A stretch of DNA of 64,000 nt, from the NCBI RefSeq assembly GCF_039832105.1, contig NZ_JBDOHS010000001.1, positions 62,001 through 126,000 on the forward strand. The letters are read 5' to 3'. The translations under genes and the position numbers were made by a program. This DNA comes from Dorea_A sp016295505 (lineage in GTDB: Bacteria; Bacillota; Clostridia; Lachnospirales; Lachnospiraceae). The first letter of the stretch is position 1. Each line of letters starts with the position of its first letter. The notes below the pieces were generated by a model. The model worked only from the letters and a program-made list of their open reading frames with translations, ran no database searches and had not been told where the DNA came from. Of this stretch, positions 8,090-16,998 are shown one piece after another.

Positions 8090-10003
8090 TTACTCTTCAA
8101 CGCGTTTTTTTAATACTCCTAAAAGTACCGCTGATACCGCAGTACCGGCTACTAATGCCACTACGTACATCAATGCATTTCCTACTACCGGAAATACGAA
8201 GATTCCACCGTGAGGCGCCATCAAGGTACATCCGAATGCCATTGACAACGCACCTGCAATTCCTGAACCAATGATACAGGAAGGAAGAACGCGAAGCGGA
8301 TCGGACGCTGCAAATGGAATAGCACCTTCTGTGATAAATGCCAGACCCATGATAATATTTGTCGGTCCTGCTTCTCTTTCCTCTTTCGTAAATTTATTTT
8401 TGAAGAGCATGGTTGCAAGTGCAATTGCACAAGGCGGTGTCATACCACCAATCATAACGGCTGCCATAATGTCGTAATTGCCTGCTGCAATTGCTGCAGT
8501 GCCAAATACATATGCCGCCTTATTGAACGGGCCTCCCATATCAATTGCCATCATTCCACCGAGAATCAGTCCTAAAACTACCTTACTGGATCCTCCCATG
8601 CTTGTTAATCCATTATTTAATGCAGTGTTAATTCCACCCATAATCGGCTCAACAATGAATGACATTACAAAGCCTATAATCAAAATACCGACCAGAGGAT
8701 AGATGAGAACCGGTGCAATTTTTTCCAGTGCCTGCGGTAATTTGTCACATACTTTTCTCAGCAGAACAATCGTATATCCCGCAATGAACCCTACTGCCAC
8801 TGCTCCAAGGAAACCGGATTTTCCGCCTGCTGCCATCATTCCACCTACAAATCCCAGGGCAAGTGCCGGCCTGTCTCCGATTGCCATTGCTATATATCCG
8901 CCCAGTACCGGGAGCATCAATCCCAATGCAATACCTCCCAGATTCTTAAGCCATGCCGCAGCCGGTGTAATCGTACCAAAATTAGCTCTGTCTGCCACAT
9001 CCAATGCATTCATGTCCACGCAGAATCCGTCAATCAGGAATGCAATTGCAATCAGAATTCCTCCGCCTACTACGAACGGAAGCATGTGAGACACTCCATT
9101 CATCAACTGTGTATAGATCTGATGTCCTATGCTGCCACTTTTCTTTGTTGTTTTCGTAACTTTTGCCCCTGCTGCCGCATGATAGATCGGAACATCTCCG
9201 GCTATCGCGCGTTCAATCAATTCATCCGCTTTACTGATTCCGTCTGACACCTGGCATTCGATCACTTTCTTACCATCGAATCGATCCATCGGAACCTGTG
9301 CATCCGCAGCAACAATAATGCAATCGGCCTCTTCAATTTCCTGTTCCGTTAATACATTCTTGGCTCCACCGGATCCTCTTGTCTCTATCTTCACAAAACA
9401 ATCTTTCGCTTTTGCTGCTTTTTCAATTCCTTCTGCTGCCATATAAGTATGTGCAATACCGGTCGGACAGGAAGTAACTGCAAGAATCTTAATCTTTGCA
9501 TCTGCCACATCCCCCGTATCTGCCAGTCTCTCATCGATGCTTTCTTTCTCGTTGTCTGCCTTATCAATAATTGCAAGAAATTCATCTACAGACGCCGCAT
9601 TACGAAGAGAATTGGAAAATTCTTCATCCATCATCAGGACAGACAATTTACTCAACACATCAAGGTGTACATTATCTTCTGTATTCGGTGCTGCAATCAG
9701 GAACATCAACGTAACCGGCTCACCATCCAGTGAATCAAATTCCACACCATCCCTGATTACCATAGCTGCCAGACCCGGCTTTGTGACAGCGTCACATTTA
9801 CCATGTGGAATCGCAATTCCTTCTCCGATACCTGTTGTGCTTTCTTCTTCTCTGGCATATACCTGCTTACGATACGCCTCTGCATCATTGATCTTACCAC
9901 TGTTCACCATGAGCGCAACTACCTGATCCAACGCCTCGCTCTTAGTCTTCGGTGATCCGTCCAGTGAAATACATCGTTTATCCAACAGTTCCGTAATTCT
10001 CAT
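8090..10003 (-). CDS. fruA: PTS fructose transporter subunit IIABC
   Basis: This 637-residue membrane protein imports fructose and phosphorylates it to fructose 1-phosphate. Domains in order are EIIA (about 1-150) with the phosphohistidine His67 in IAIPHGKC, EIIB (about 170-270) with the phosphocysteine Cys179 in VTSCPTGIAHT, and a hydrophobic EIIC (about 295-637) rich in glycine and membrane helices, including MGGPFNKAAY. Length and order are those of fused Firmicute fructose permeases. It is downstream of fruK by 11 bp and upstream of the HPr gene. Confidence 0.93.
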   Translation of the reverse strand: MRITELLDKRCISLDGSPKTKSEALDQVVALMVNSGKINDAEAYRKQVYAREEESTTGIGEGIAIPHGKCDAVTKPGLAAMVIRDGVEFDSLDGEPVTLMFLIAAPNTEDNVHLDVLSKLSVLMMDEEFSNSLRNAASVDEFLAIIDKADNEKESIDERLADTGDVADAKIKILAVTSCPTGIAHTYMAAEGIEKAAKAKDCFVKIETRGSGGAKNVLTEQEIEEADCIIVAADAQVPMDRFDGKKVIECQVSDGISKADELIERAIAGDVPIYHAAAGAKVTKTTKKSGSIGHQIYTQLMNGVSHMLPFVVGGGILIAIAFLIDGFCVDMNALDVADRANFGTITPAAAWLKNLGGIALGLMLPVLGGYIAMAIGDRPALALGFVGGMMAAGGKSGFLGAVAVGFIAGYTIVLLRKVCDKLPQALEKIAPVLIYPLVGILIIGFVMSFIVEPIMGGINTALNNGLTSMGGSSKVVLGLILGGMMAIDMGGPFNKAAYVFGTAAIAAGNYDIMAAVMIGGMTPPCAIALATMLFKNKFTKEEREAGPTNIIMGLAFITEGAIPFAASDPLRVLPSCIIGSGIAGALSMAFGCTLMAPHGGIFVFPVVGNALMYVVALVAGTAVSAVLLGVLKKRVEE

Positions 10004-10014
10004 CTTTCTCCTCC

Positions 10015-10926
10015 TTAATTCGAGATTAGTTGTTGATATACTGCCTTTATTTCTTCCTTCGTTGCCAACAATTCTGAAAATGCACTTGCACTTCCTGCTG
10101 ATACACCCATATAAAATGCATATTTATAATCTTGTTCTTTCATCCAGCCTGCGACAAATCCAGCAACCATAGAATCTCCTGCTCCAACGCCATTTTTCAA
10201 TGTCCCTTTTGGCGCCGGAGTCGCATATACATTGCCATCTCCTGCAATCAATACTGCCCCTTCACCAGCCATGGAGACCAGAACATTCACCGCTCCCATT
10301 TCCTGCAGCTTTTTACCATATGGAACCACTTCTTCTCTCGTCTTCAGCTCCACGTTGAATATTTCACCCAATTCATGATTATTGGGCTTAATTAAAAACG
10401 GGTGATACTCCAATACATTTAAGAGCAGATCCTGCGTTGCATCCACAACAATCATGACTCCTCGTCCATCCAGTCTTCCCATAATCCTTCTGTATATATC
10501 ATCCGGCATAGAATTCGGAATACTACCGGCAAGGATCAAAGTGTCACCTTGTCCTACCACATCCAACTTATCCATCAGAGAATTCACTGCTTCCTGATCA
10601 ATTTTGGGACCACAACCGTTAATCTCTGTTCCATCAATAGACTTTAACTTCAAATTGATCCTTGACATTCCATTCTCAAGCCAGATAAAATCCGACTTCA
10701 CGCCCATCTCTTCCATTCGACGTACAATCTCATCTCCGGTAAACCCTGCCGCAAATCCCAATGCTGTATTCTCGATCCCGAGATTGCCAAGCACTGTTGA
10801 CACATTAATTCCTTTTCCACCCGGGAGTATCAATTCAGAGCTTGTACGATTGGTCAATCCCAATTTAAAGTCTTCTACAGAAACAATATAATCTAGTGAC
10901 GGATTAAATGTAACTGTATAAATCAT
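10015..10926 (-). CDS. fruK: 1-phosphofructokinase
   Basis: This PfkB-family kinase phosphorylates fructose 1-phosphate to fructose 1,6-bisphosphate. The 303-residue sequence has the N-terminal PGGKGINVSTVLGNLG motif and the C-terminal ATP/anion-hole motif NGVGAGDSMVAGF with the catalytic aspartate, both diagnostic for the family. It is the promoter-proximal gene of the operon, and its partner FruA delivers the substrate. An AGGAGG-type site precedes the ATG. Confidence 0.92.
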   Translation of the reverse strand: MIYTVTFNPSLDYIVSVEDFKLGLTNRTSSELILPGGKGINVSTVLGNLGIENTALGFAAGFTGDEIVRRMEEMGVKSDFIWLENGMSRINLKLKSIDGTEINGCGPKIDQEAVNSLMDKLDVVGQGDTLILAGSIPNSMPDDIYRRIMGRLDGRGVMIVVDATQDLLLNVLEYHPFLIKPNNHELGEIFNVELKTREEVVPYGKKLQEMGAVNVLVSMAGEGAVLIAGDGNVYATPAPKGTLKNGVGAGDSMVAGFVAGWMKEQDYKYAFYMGVSAGSASAFSELLATKEEIKAVYQQLISN

Positions 10927-10958
10927 TTCATTTCCTCCTGTTTTTATTTTATGCTTGC

Positions 10959-10987
10959 ATTATACATTCAAAATCGGTCAAAGTCAA
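10959..10987 (-). promoter_or_regulatory. Promoter of the fructose operon
   Basis: On the minus strand TTGACT (10987-10982) and TATAAT (10964-10959) are separated by 17 bp. The -35 lies inside the proximal operator, which suits repression by occlusion. Confidence 0.75.
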
Positions 10988-10994
10988 TCAAACT
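10973..10994. promoter_or_regulatory. Operator 1 of the fructose operon (DeoR/FruR type)
   Basis: The 22-bp site starts ATCGGTCAAAG and ends TCAATCAAACT. It overlaps the -35 of the fruK promoter and is repeated in inverted orientation at 11040-11061 with only two mismatches. Confidence 0.65.
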
Positions 10995-11039
10995 ATTTCA
11001 CAAATATAACTATATATTTTCGTTGAATGTGCACAACCG

Positions 11040-11061
11040 AGTTTGACTGATTTTGACCGAT
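11040..11061. promoter_or_regulatory. Operator 2 of the fructose operon, inverted copy
   Basis: The site reads AGTTTGACTG at its left end and TTTGACCGAT at its right end, the reverse complement of operator 1 at 20 of 22 positions. Start points of the two copies are 67 bp apart, compatible with cooperative binding or looping by a multimeric DeoR protein. Confidence 0.6.
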
Positions 11062-11081
11062 TATAGATTCCTTACATGCAA

Positions 11082-11110
11082 ATGAGGGATTGTTTTCAAC
11101 AATCCCTCAT
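11082..11110 (-). terminator. Hairpin at the end of the fatty-acid operon
   Basis: A 13-bp perfect stem, ATGAGGGATTGTT (11082-11094) with AACAATCCCTCAT (11098-11110), overlaps the stop codon of the sirtuin gene. The following T-tract is poor, so it may be a weak terminator or an mRNA 3'-end stabiliser. Confidence 0.5.
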
Positions 11111-11832
11111 CAAACTTTTATCTGTTCTAATACTTTTCCAATCGGAGCCGCAATGGTCAGTTCTGCCCCTACTTCTCTCGCTGTAGCACCTTTGTTGATT
11201 ACAACCAGATGCTTTCCTCTGAAATAATCAATAAATCCTGCCGCAGGATATACGACCAGGGAAGTTCCTCCAATGATCAGCGTATCCGCATTGCTGATTG
11301 CCCGGATACTTTTCTGAATGATATCGGAATCCAGCCCCTCCTCGTACAGCACAACATCCGGCTTGATCACACCACCGCAGGTACACCTTGGAATCCCGTC
11401 CGCGTGTTTCACATATGCCGCATCGTAGAATTTACGGCATCTCTGGCAATAATTCCTGTGAATGCTTCCGTGAAGCTCCAGCACATTTTTACTTCCTGCC
11501 GCCTGATGAAGTCCGTCAATGTTCTGTGTAATGACCGCCGTAAGCTTCCCCGCCGCTTCCAGTTCTGCGAGCTTCAGATGTGCCGGATTCGGCTTTGCAT
11601 CCAGGAACATCATCTTGTTCTTATAAAACTCATAAAAGCCTTCTGTATTACGTACAAAGAAGCTGTGGCTTACGATCTGCTCCGGCGTATACTTATACTG
11701 CTGATGGTATAAACCGTCCGCACTTCGAAAATCCGGAATATCGCTCTCCGTGGATACTCCGGCGCCTCCAAAAAATACAATGTTCCTGCTGTCATCAATA
11801 ATTTTCTGCAATCTTTCTACTTCTGTTTCCAT
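11110..11832 (-). CDS. cobB: NAD-dependent protein deacylase, Sir2 family
   Basis: This sirtuin removes acyl groups from lysines using NAD+. The 240-residue protein has the NAD-binding GAGVSTESDIPDFRS motif, the catalytic QNIDGLH segment with its histidine acceptor in LELHGS, and a zinc ribbon CQRC...CTCGG (the second pair being CTC). It is the last gene of the fatty-acid operon, 3 bp after the MarR gene, so it is made together with the enzymes that produce malonyl-CoA and acyl-ACP. Whether it prefers acetyl or longer acyl groups is not visible. Confidence 0.9.
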   Translation of the reverse strand: METEVERLQKIIDDSRNIVFFGGAGVSTESDIPDFRSADGLYHQQYKYTPEQIVSHSFFVRNTEGFYEFYKNKMMFLDAKPNPAHLKLAELEAAGKLTAVITQNIDGLHQAAGSKNVLELHGSIHRNYCQRCRKFYDAAYVKHADGIPRCTCGGVIKPDVVLYEEGLDSDIIQKSIRAISNADTLIIGGTSLVVYPAAGFIDYFRGKHLVVINKGATAREVGAELTIAAPIGKVLEQIKV

Positions 11833-11835
11833 CTT

Positions 11836-12297
11836 TTAAGACTCCTTTACCTTGCTGTATCCGGTAAAAAATTCAGTCAGTACATCCAGAGTCTTTACCA
11901 GAACCGGCAGCTCCTTTTCATCCAGTTTATCCAGGATTGCCTGCGTCATCTGCCGATGATAATCCTCATGATGATGGTACGCTCTTACCCCTTTTTCTGT
12001 CAGCTTCACATATACAACGCGTCGATCTGCCTCGCTTCTGTGACGCTCTACGTATTTTTTATTTACCAGACTGTTCATGGCTGTGGTGAGGGACCCGACG
12101 GTGATCTTTAACTTTTTCGCAATGGAAGACATATTTCTGCCGTCACCAAGTCCGATTGCCTCGATGACATGCATATCATTGTTTGTCAGATCCTTGAATT
12201 CCTCTGTTATGATTGCCTTCTCTTCCAGCTCCCAGATCTCATTGATCAGGTTCACCAGTGTATTATTAATCAGCTTATATGCGTCGTCCATTCCCAT
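11836..12297 (-). CDS. MarR-family regulator, probable FabT-like regulator of fatty-acid synthesis
   Basis: The 153-residue protein has a MarR winged helix-turn-helix: NMSSIAKKLKITVGSLTTAMNSLVNKKYV recognition region (residues about 55-85; key motif SSIAKKLKITVGSL), then a wing with SEADRRVVYVKLT. FabT, the streptococcal repressor of fab genes, is a MarR protein of similar size. Here the gene is near the 3' end of the fab operon rather than the front. The palindromes on the fabH promoter (22710-22773) resemble FabT sites and would be its natural targets. The regulator assignment is inferred from family and position. Confidence 0.75.
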   Translation of the reverse strand: MGMDDAYKLINNTLVNLINEIWELEEKAIITEEFKDLTNNDMHVIEAIGLGDGRNMSSIAKKLKITVGSLTTAMNSLVNKKYVERHRSEADRRVVYVKLTEKGVRAYHHHEDYHRQMTQAILDKLDEKELPVLVKTLDVLTEFFTGYSKVKES

Positions 12298-12331
12298 TGC
12301 CCTTCACTCTTCCTACTTTTCTACACCAACA

Positions 12332-13429
12332 TTATACCCTTTCCGGCAGGAGAGAATCAATAACTTCTTTTACAGTTTCAATTCGACTGGCCTTATACGC
12401 ATACGCACCACAGAACAACAGTGCGTCCTCCACTTCTCCTTTGGCTGCATGGATCAGTGCTTCTGTAATGCAGTAAGGAATCTTTGCAGGATTACAGCCA
12501 TTCAGACATCCCCGGCATCTGGTCGGCGGGATCCGTTCCCCGGACATAACTTTTTCCATAAAAGGATTGACGATGGCACGTCCCGGCATTCCGACCGGAC
12601 TTTTAACAATGGCAATGTCTTCCTTTTCTGCTCTTACATACGTCTCTTTATAACGGATATCTGCATCACACTCTTCGGTTGTCACAAATCTTGTCGCTAC
12701 CTGAATCGCATCGGCTCCAAGGGCAAATGCATGCGCTGCCTGCTCCTGATTCTCAATGCCTCCGGCAACTGCTACCGGAATCTTCTGACCGTACTTGTCT
12801 TCATATTCCCTGATAGCTTCCAGAATAGCATGGATCTCCCCGTCATATTCTTTCACAGGATCTTTCACTGTACAGGCAGAATCAGCCCCGTATTCCGCAA
12901 GCTGTTCTCTGGTGAATCCCAGATGTCCTCCGGCGAGCGGACCTTCAATGACCAGAAGATCCGGGATTCTTTTGTATTTTCGGTCCCAGTACTTTAAGAT
13001 CACTCTTGCCGACTTTTCGCTGGATACGATCGGTGCAAGCTTGACATCGGAATCTTCCGCGAACTTCGGCAATTCCGTCGGAAGTCCTGCTCCGGAGACG
13101 ATCAGATCTGCACCTGCAGCAATCGCCGCCTTTACATACTGTTCATAGTGCTGCATTGCTACCATGATGTTGAATCCAATCACGCCTTCCGGAGCAATAT
13201 CTCTCGCTTTCTCATATTCTTTTTGAACTGCTCTTAAATTGGCCTTCAATGGATCCTCGTCAAAATCCGGCTCCTGAAAACCAATCTGGGCGGCAGAGAT
13301 GATCCCTATGCCGCCCTCTTTTGCAACGCTCCCGGCAAGACGGCCCAGACTGATTCCTATGCCCATTCCGCCCTGAATCAACGGAAGCTTTACTTCTATA
13401 TTACCAATTTTCAATGGTCTTACCTTCAT
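12332..13429 (-). CDS. FabK/nitronate-monooxygenase-like flavoprotein with C-terminal Cys cluster
   Basis: The 365-residue protein is an FMN-dependent TIM-barrel enzyme of the 2-nitropropane dioxygenase/FabK superfamily: LIQGGMGIGIS near residue 17, VSGAGLPTELP, GPLAGGHLG and VAVAGGIENQEQ phosphate-binding segments. Unlike the true FabK encoded in the same operon (312 residues) it has a C-terminal extension with CRGCLNGCNPAKIPYC, four closely spaced cysteines that could bind a metal or Fe-S cluster. It sits between accDA and the MarR gene. It could be a second enoyl-ACP reductase or an enzyme that repairs a fatty-acid by-product; the substrate is unknown. Confidence 0.75.
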   Translation of the reverse strand: MKVRPLKIGNIEVKLPLIQGGMGIGISLGRLAGSVAKEGGIGIISAAQIGFQEPDFDEDPLKANLRAVQKEYEKARDIAPEGVIGFNIMVAMQHYEQYVKAAIAAGADLIVSGAGLPTELPKFAEDSDVKLAPIVSSEKSARVILKYWDRKYKRIPDLLVIEGPLAGGHLGFTREQLAEYGADSACTVKDPVKEYDGEIHAILEAIREYEDKYGQKIPVAVAGGIENQEQAAHAFALGADAIQVATRFVTTEECDADIRYKETYVRAEKEDIAIVKSPVGMPGRAIVNPFMEKVMSGERIPPTRCRGCLNGCNPAKIPYCITEALIHAAKGEVEDALLFCGAYAYKASRIETVKEVIDSLLPERV

Positions 13430-13454
13430 ATATTTTCTCCTCGCTCCTCTTCTG

Positions 13455-15197
13455 TTACAGTTGCCGGAATCTCTGATATCTGCGCTCTGTCAGTTCTTCC
13501 CGGGACATTACTTCATATCGATTCAGAAATTCTTCCAGCTCGCGTTCCAGAGGAGTGATTACCTGATGGATATTCCGGACCGTATATTCTTCCGGCTCCC
13601 AGAATACTTTTTCCACGATTCCCTGCTGATACAGATCTTCTGCCGTAAGCCGCATGACCTTTGCCGCCTCTTTTGCCCTGGAACTGTCCTTCCACAGAAT
13701 ACTTGCAAAGCCTTCCGGTGACAGGATGGAATAGATGGAATTCTCCAGCATCCATACTTCATCCGCAGTTGCCATAGCAAGTGCTCCTCCGCTTCCGCCT
13801 TCTCCGATAATGATAGAAAGCACCGGGACCTTCAGTCCTGACATCTCATAGATGTTTCTCGCAATCGCCTCTCCCTGGCCGCGTTCTTCTGCTTCCAGGC
13901 CACAAAAGGCTCCAGGCGTATCTACAAAACAGATCACCGGGCGATGGAACTTCTCTGCCTGTTTCATCAGGCGAAGCGCCTTGCGATATCCATCCGGAGA
14001 GGGCATACCAAAGTTTCGTTCAATATTTTCTTTTGTATTGGTACCTTTTGCCTGTGCGATCACAGTAACCGGCCTGCCATGGAAGCTGGCAATTCCGCCG
14101 ATGATCGCCTTGTCATCTGCATAATAACGGTCTCCGTGGAATTCTATGAAGTCAGTAAACATGCGCTGAATATAGTCACTTCCTACCGGACGGTCTTTTT
14201 TCCTGGACAGTTGCACACGCTCCCACGCATCCACAGAAGTTCCCTCCTGTCCATGCGGCAGATTTCCGCCTTGTATCCCCATCTGCATGCCGGCATTTCG
14301 GACAAAACGCTCTGTCTCCTCTGTACTTTTCGGACTCATCTTTTCTTCATGAAGCGACAGAATCCGGGACAGAGTTGCCTTAAGCATTGGACGTTCCACA
14401 ATCGCGTCGATGAATCCATGCTCCAGCAGAAATTCCGAACGCTGAAATCCTTTCGGAAGCTTCTGTCCTATGGTCTGTTCAATCACCCGGGGGCCGGCAA
14501 AACCAATCAGAGCCTTTGGTTCCGCCAAAATCACATCACCCAGCATGGCAAAGCTTGCCGTGACTCCTCCGGTAGTCGGATCTGTCAGAACACTGATATA
14601 CAGAAGACACGCATCACTGTGTCTTTTTAATGCAGCAGAGGTCTTGGCCATCTGCATCAGAGAGGTAATTCCTTCCTGCATTCTGGCTCCCCCGGAACAG
14701 GCAAACAGAATCACCGGCAATCGTTCCTCAGTCGCTCTTTCCACGGCTTTTGCAATCTTTTCACCGACAACTTCTCCCATGCTTGCCATGAGAAATCTTC
14801 CGTCACAGACTCCGATCACCACTTCTTTTCCGTCTATTTTCGCTTTTCCGGTGACGATCGCCTCATTCAGTCCTGTTTTTTCCCGCAGTCCTTCCAGCTT
14901 TTCCTCATATCCTTTATAATTCAGCGGGTTTCTGGTCTCCATATTCAGATCCCATTCTTCAAAAGAACCCTGATCAGTCACCATCTCGATTCTCCGATAA
15001 GCATGTACCCGAAAATATCCTCCACACTTCGGACAGATATAATATCCTTTCTTTACATCATCTGCAATAATTGCACCTCCGCATTTGTTACATTTGCGAA
15101 GAAGCCCTTCCGGAACCTCCGGTCTGCCGGAAAAAGGGATATAGCTTTTTTTCGTTCCTGAAAGTCTGGTCTTTTTAAACATATTATCTAGCTTCAT
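13455..15197 (-). CDS. accDA: Acetyl-CoA carboxylase carboxyltransferase, fused beta and alpha subunits
   Basis: The enzyme transfers CO2 from carboxybiotin to acetyl-CoA, giving malonyl-CoA. At 580 residues it joins an AccD part (about 1-285) to an AccA part (about 290-580). AccD carries the zinc ribbon with Cys36, Cys39, Cys55 and Cys58, then the crotonase-fold core with LPVILFACSGGARMQEG. AccA carries VICFVDTPGAFCGLEAEERGQ-type motifs (key residues DTPGAFCG) and IIGEGGSGGALA. Most bacteria keep these as two genes. It is 12 bp downstream of accC in the fab operon. Confidence 0.93.
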   Translation of the reverse strand: MKLDNMFKKTRLSGTKKSYIPFSGRPEVPEGLLRKCNKCGGAIIADDVKKGYYICPKCGGYFRVHAYRRIEMVTDQGSFEEWDLNMETRNPLNYKGYEEKLEGLREKTGLNEAIVTGKAKIDGKEVVIGVCDGRFLMASMGEVVGEKIAKAVERATEERLPVILFACSGGARMQEGITSLMQMAKTSAALKRHSDACLLYISVLTDPTTGGVTASFAMLGDVILAEPKALIGFAGPRVIEQTIGQKLPKGFQRSEFLLEHGFIDAIVERPMLKATLSRILSLHEEKMSPKSTEETERFVRNAGMQMGIQGGNLPHGQEGTSVDAWERVQLSRKKDRPVGSDYIQRMFTDFIEFHGDRYYADDKAIIGGIASFHGRPVTVIAQAKGTNTKENIERNFGMPSPDGYRKALRLMKQAEKFHRPVICFVDTPGAFCGLEAEERGQGEAIARNIYEMSGLKVPVLSIIIGEGGSGGALAMATADEVWMLENSIYSILSPEGFASILWKDSSRAKEAAKVMRLTAEDLYQQGIVEKVFWEPEEYTVRNIHQVITPLERELEEFLNRYEVMSREELTERRYQRFRQL

Positions 15198-15209
15198 AGA
15201 CGTTCACCC

Positions 15210-16544
15210 TTACAATCTCTCGATAAACTCAATATCAATATTACCCTCAATATAATCCGGATGATTCAGAATATCATACTGGTAATCCACATTTGTATCG
15301 ATTCCTTCAATGATGACCTCTCCCAGTGCACTTCGCATCTTCAGGATCGCCTCATCTCGGTTATCCGCCCATACAATCAGTTTGGCAACCATGGAATCAT
15401 AGTACGGTGGAATGGTATATCCGCTGTAGATTGCTGAATCGATCCGTATGCCTTTACCACCCGGCAGATACATATCCGTAATCGTTCCCGGAGACGGCCG
15501 AAACCCTTTCTCCGGATTTTCAGCATTAATCCTGCATTCGATCGCATGTCCCGTAAGTCTGATATCCTCCTGACGGAAGGACAGTGTTTCTCCGGATGCG
15601 ATACGGATCTGTTCTTTTACCAGGTCAATTCCGGTCACCCACTCGGTCACCGGATGTTCCACCTGAATCCGGGTATTCATCTCCATAAAGTAAAAGTTGC
15701 CACTTTTCTCCAGCAGAAATTCAATGGTTCCGGCATTCACATATCCTGCAGCCTTTGCCGCTTTTACAGCAGCCTCCCCCATCTTCTCCCGAAGTTCCTC
15801 TGTAAGAGCGATAGACGGCGATTCCTCGATCAGCTTCTGATGATTTCTCTGAATGGAGCAGTCTCTTTCTCCCAGATGAACCACATTGCCATAGCTGTCT
15901 GCAAGAATCTGGAATTCAATGTGTCTAGGGTGCTCCACAAAATGTTCGATATACATGGTATGATCGCCAAAGGCCATCTGCGCCTCTTTCTGCGCGGTCT
16001 GAAAACTCTGTACAAATTCTTCCGCAGACCTGGCGACCCTCATTCCCTTTCCTCCGCCGCCAAGCGCCGCTTTTACAATGACCGGATACCCAATTGCGGC
16101 CGCAATCTCTGCCCCTGTCTCTGCATCATAAACTGGCTCTGTACTTCCCGGAATGACCGGAACTCCCGCGGCGATCATCGTATTTCTTGCTTCCTGCTTG
16201 TTGCCCAGACTTGCGATCACCTTCGAATCCGGTCCGATAAATGTAATATTGCACTGCTCACAGAGTTCTGCGAACTTGCTGTTTTCTGATAAAAATCCAA
16301 ACCCCGGATGGATCGCATCCGCTCCGCTCACAATTGTGGCGCTCAAGATACGATCCATACTCAGGTAGCTTTCACCGGACGGCGCCGGTCCGATACAGAT
16401 GGCTTCATCCGCCAGCTTCGTATGAAGCGCCTCCCGGTCTGCCTCTGAGTATACAGATACCGTTTCAATTCCCATCTCCCTGCAGGCACGGATAATTCGC
16501 ACCGCGATCTCTCCGCGGTTGGCAATCAATACTTTTTTTATCAT
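15210..16544 (-). CDS. accC: Biotin carboxylase subunit of acetyl-CoA carboxylase
   Basis: AccC carboxylates the biotin on AccB with bicarbonate and ATP. The 444-residue protein shows the family start KVLIANRGEIAVRIIRACRE, the ATP-grasp glycine loop GGGGKGMRV and the active-site block MEMNTRIQVEHPVTE, with the C-terminal biotin carboxylase domain after ITGI/GHAIECRINAE. Length matches the family. It lies directly between fabZ and accDA. Confidence 0.95.
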   Translation of the reverse strand: MIKKVLIANRGEIAVRIIRACREMGIETVSVYSEADREALHTKLADEAICIGPAPSGESYLSMDRILSATIVSGADAIHPGFGFLSENSKFAELCEQCNITFIGPDSKVIASLGNKQEARNTMIAAGVPVIPGSTEPVYDAETGAEIAAAIGYPVIVKAALGGGGKGMRVARSAEEFVQSFQTAQKEAQMAFGDHTMYIEHFVEHPRHIEFQILADSYGNVVHLGERDCSIQRNHQKLIEESPSIALTEELREKMGEAAVKAAKAAGYVNAGTIEFLLEKSGNFYFMEMNTRIQVEHPVTEWVTGIDLVKEQIRIASGETLSFRQEDIRLTGHAIECRINAENPEKGFRPSPGTITDMYLPGGKGIRIDSAIYSGYTIPPYYDSMVAKLIVWADNRDEAILKMRSALGEVIIEGIDTNVDYQYDILNHPDYIEGNIDIEFIERL

Positions 16545-16555
16545 TTTTCTGTCAC

Positions 16556-16984
16556 CTATCCGATCATAAATGTCAGTTCTGCGCTGACAACTACTTTCCC
16601 ATCAACACTTGCTACAGCCTCGCCGACTCCCACCGGCCCCTTCTGTTTGATAATCCTGGTCTCCAGACGTACCTTGTCTCCCGGTACAATCTTTCCTTTA
16701 AACTTACATTTATTGATACCGCCAAAGTATGCAACTTTTCCGCGGTTTTCTTCTACACTTAAGATTGCGACTGCTCCGGCCTGTGCCAGGGCTTCCACAG
16801 TCAGTACTCCCGGCATAACCGGCTCCTGCGGAAAATGCCCTTTGAAAAAGTCTTCTCTGTAAGATACACATTTATATCCGACCGCATACTGTCCCGGCTC
16901 ATAATCTTCTATATAATCCAGAAGTAAGAACGGATGTCTGTGCGGAATGATCTCCTTAATCTGATTAATATCCAAATGATTCAT
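16556..16984 (-). CDS. fabZ: 3-hydroxyacyl-[ACP] dehydratase FabZ
   Basis: FabZ removes water from 3-hydroxyacyl-ACP to form trans-2-enoyl-ACP. The 142-residue hot-dog-fold protein has the HRHPFLLLD start and the catalytic His50 in FKGHFPQEPVMPG and Glu64 in VEALAQAGA. It is embedded between accB and accC, the gene order known from streptococcal and clostridial fab clusters. No separate FabA or FabM isomerase is visible in the operon, so the source of unsaturated chains is open. Confidence 0.94.
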   Translation of the reverse strand: MNHLDINQIKEIIPHRHPFLLLDYIEDYEPGQYAVGYKCVSYREDFFKGHFPQEPVMPGVLTVEALAQAGAVAILSVEENRGKVAYFGGINKCKFKGKIVPGDKVRLETRIIKQKGPVGVGEAVASVDGKVVVSAELTFMIG

Positions 16985-16998
16985 TCTGTTCTTCTCCT

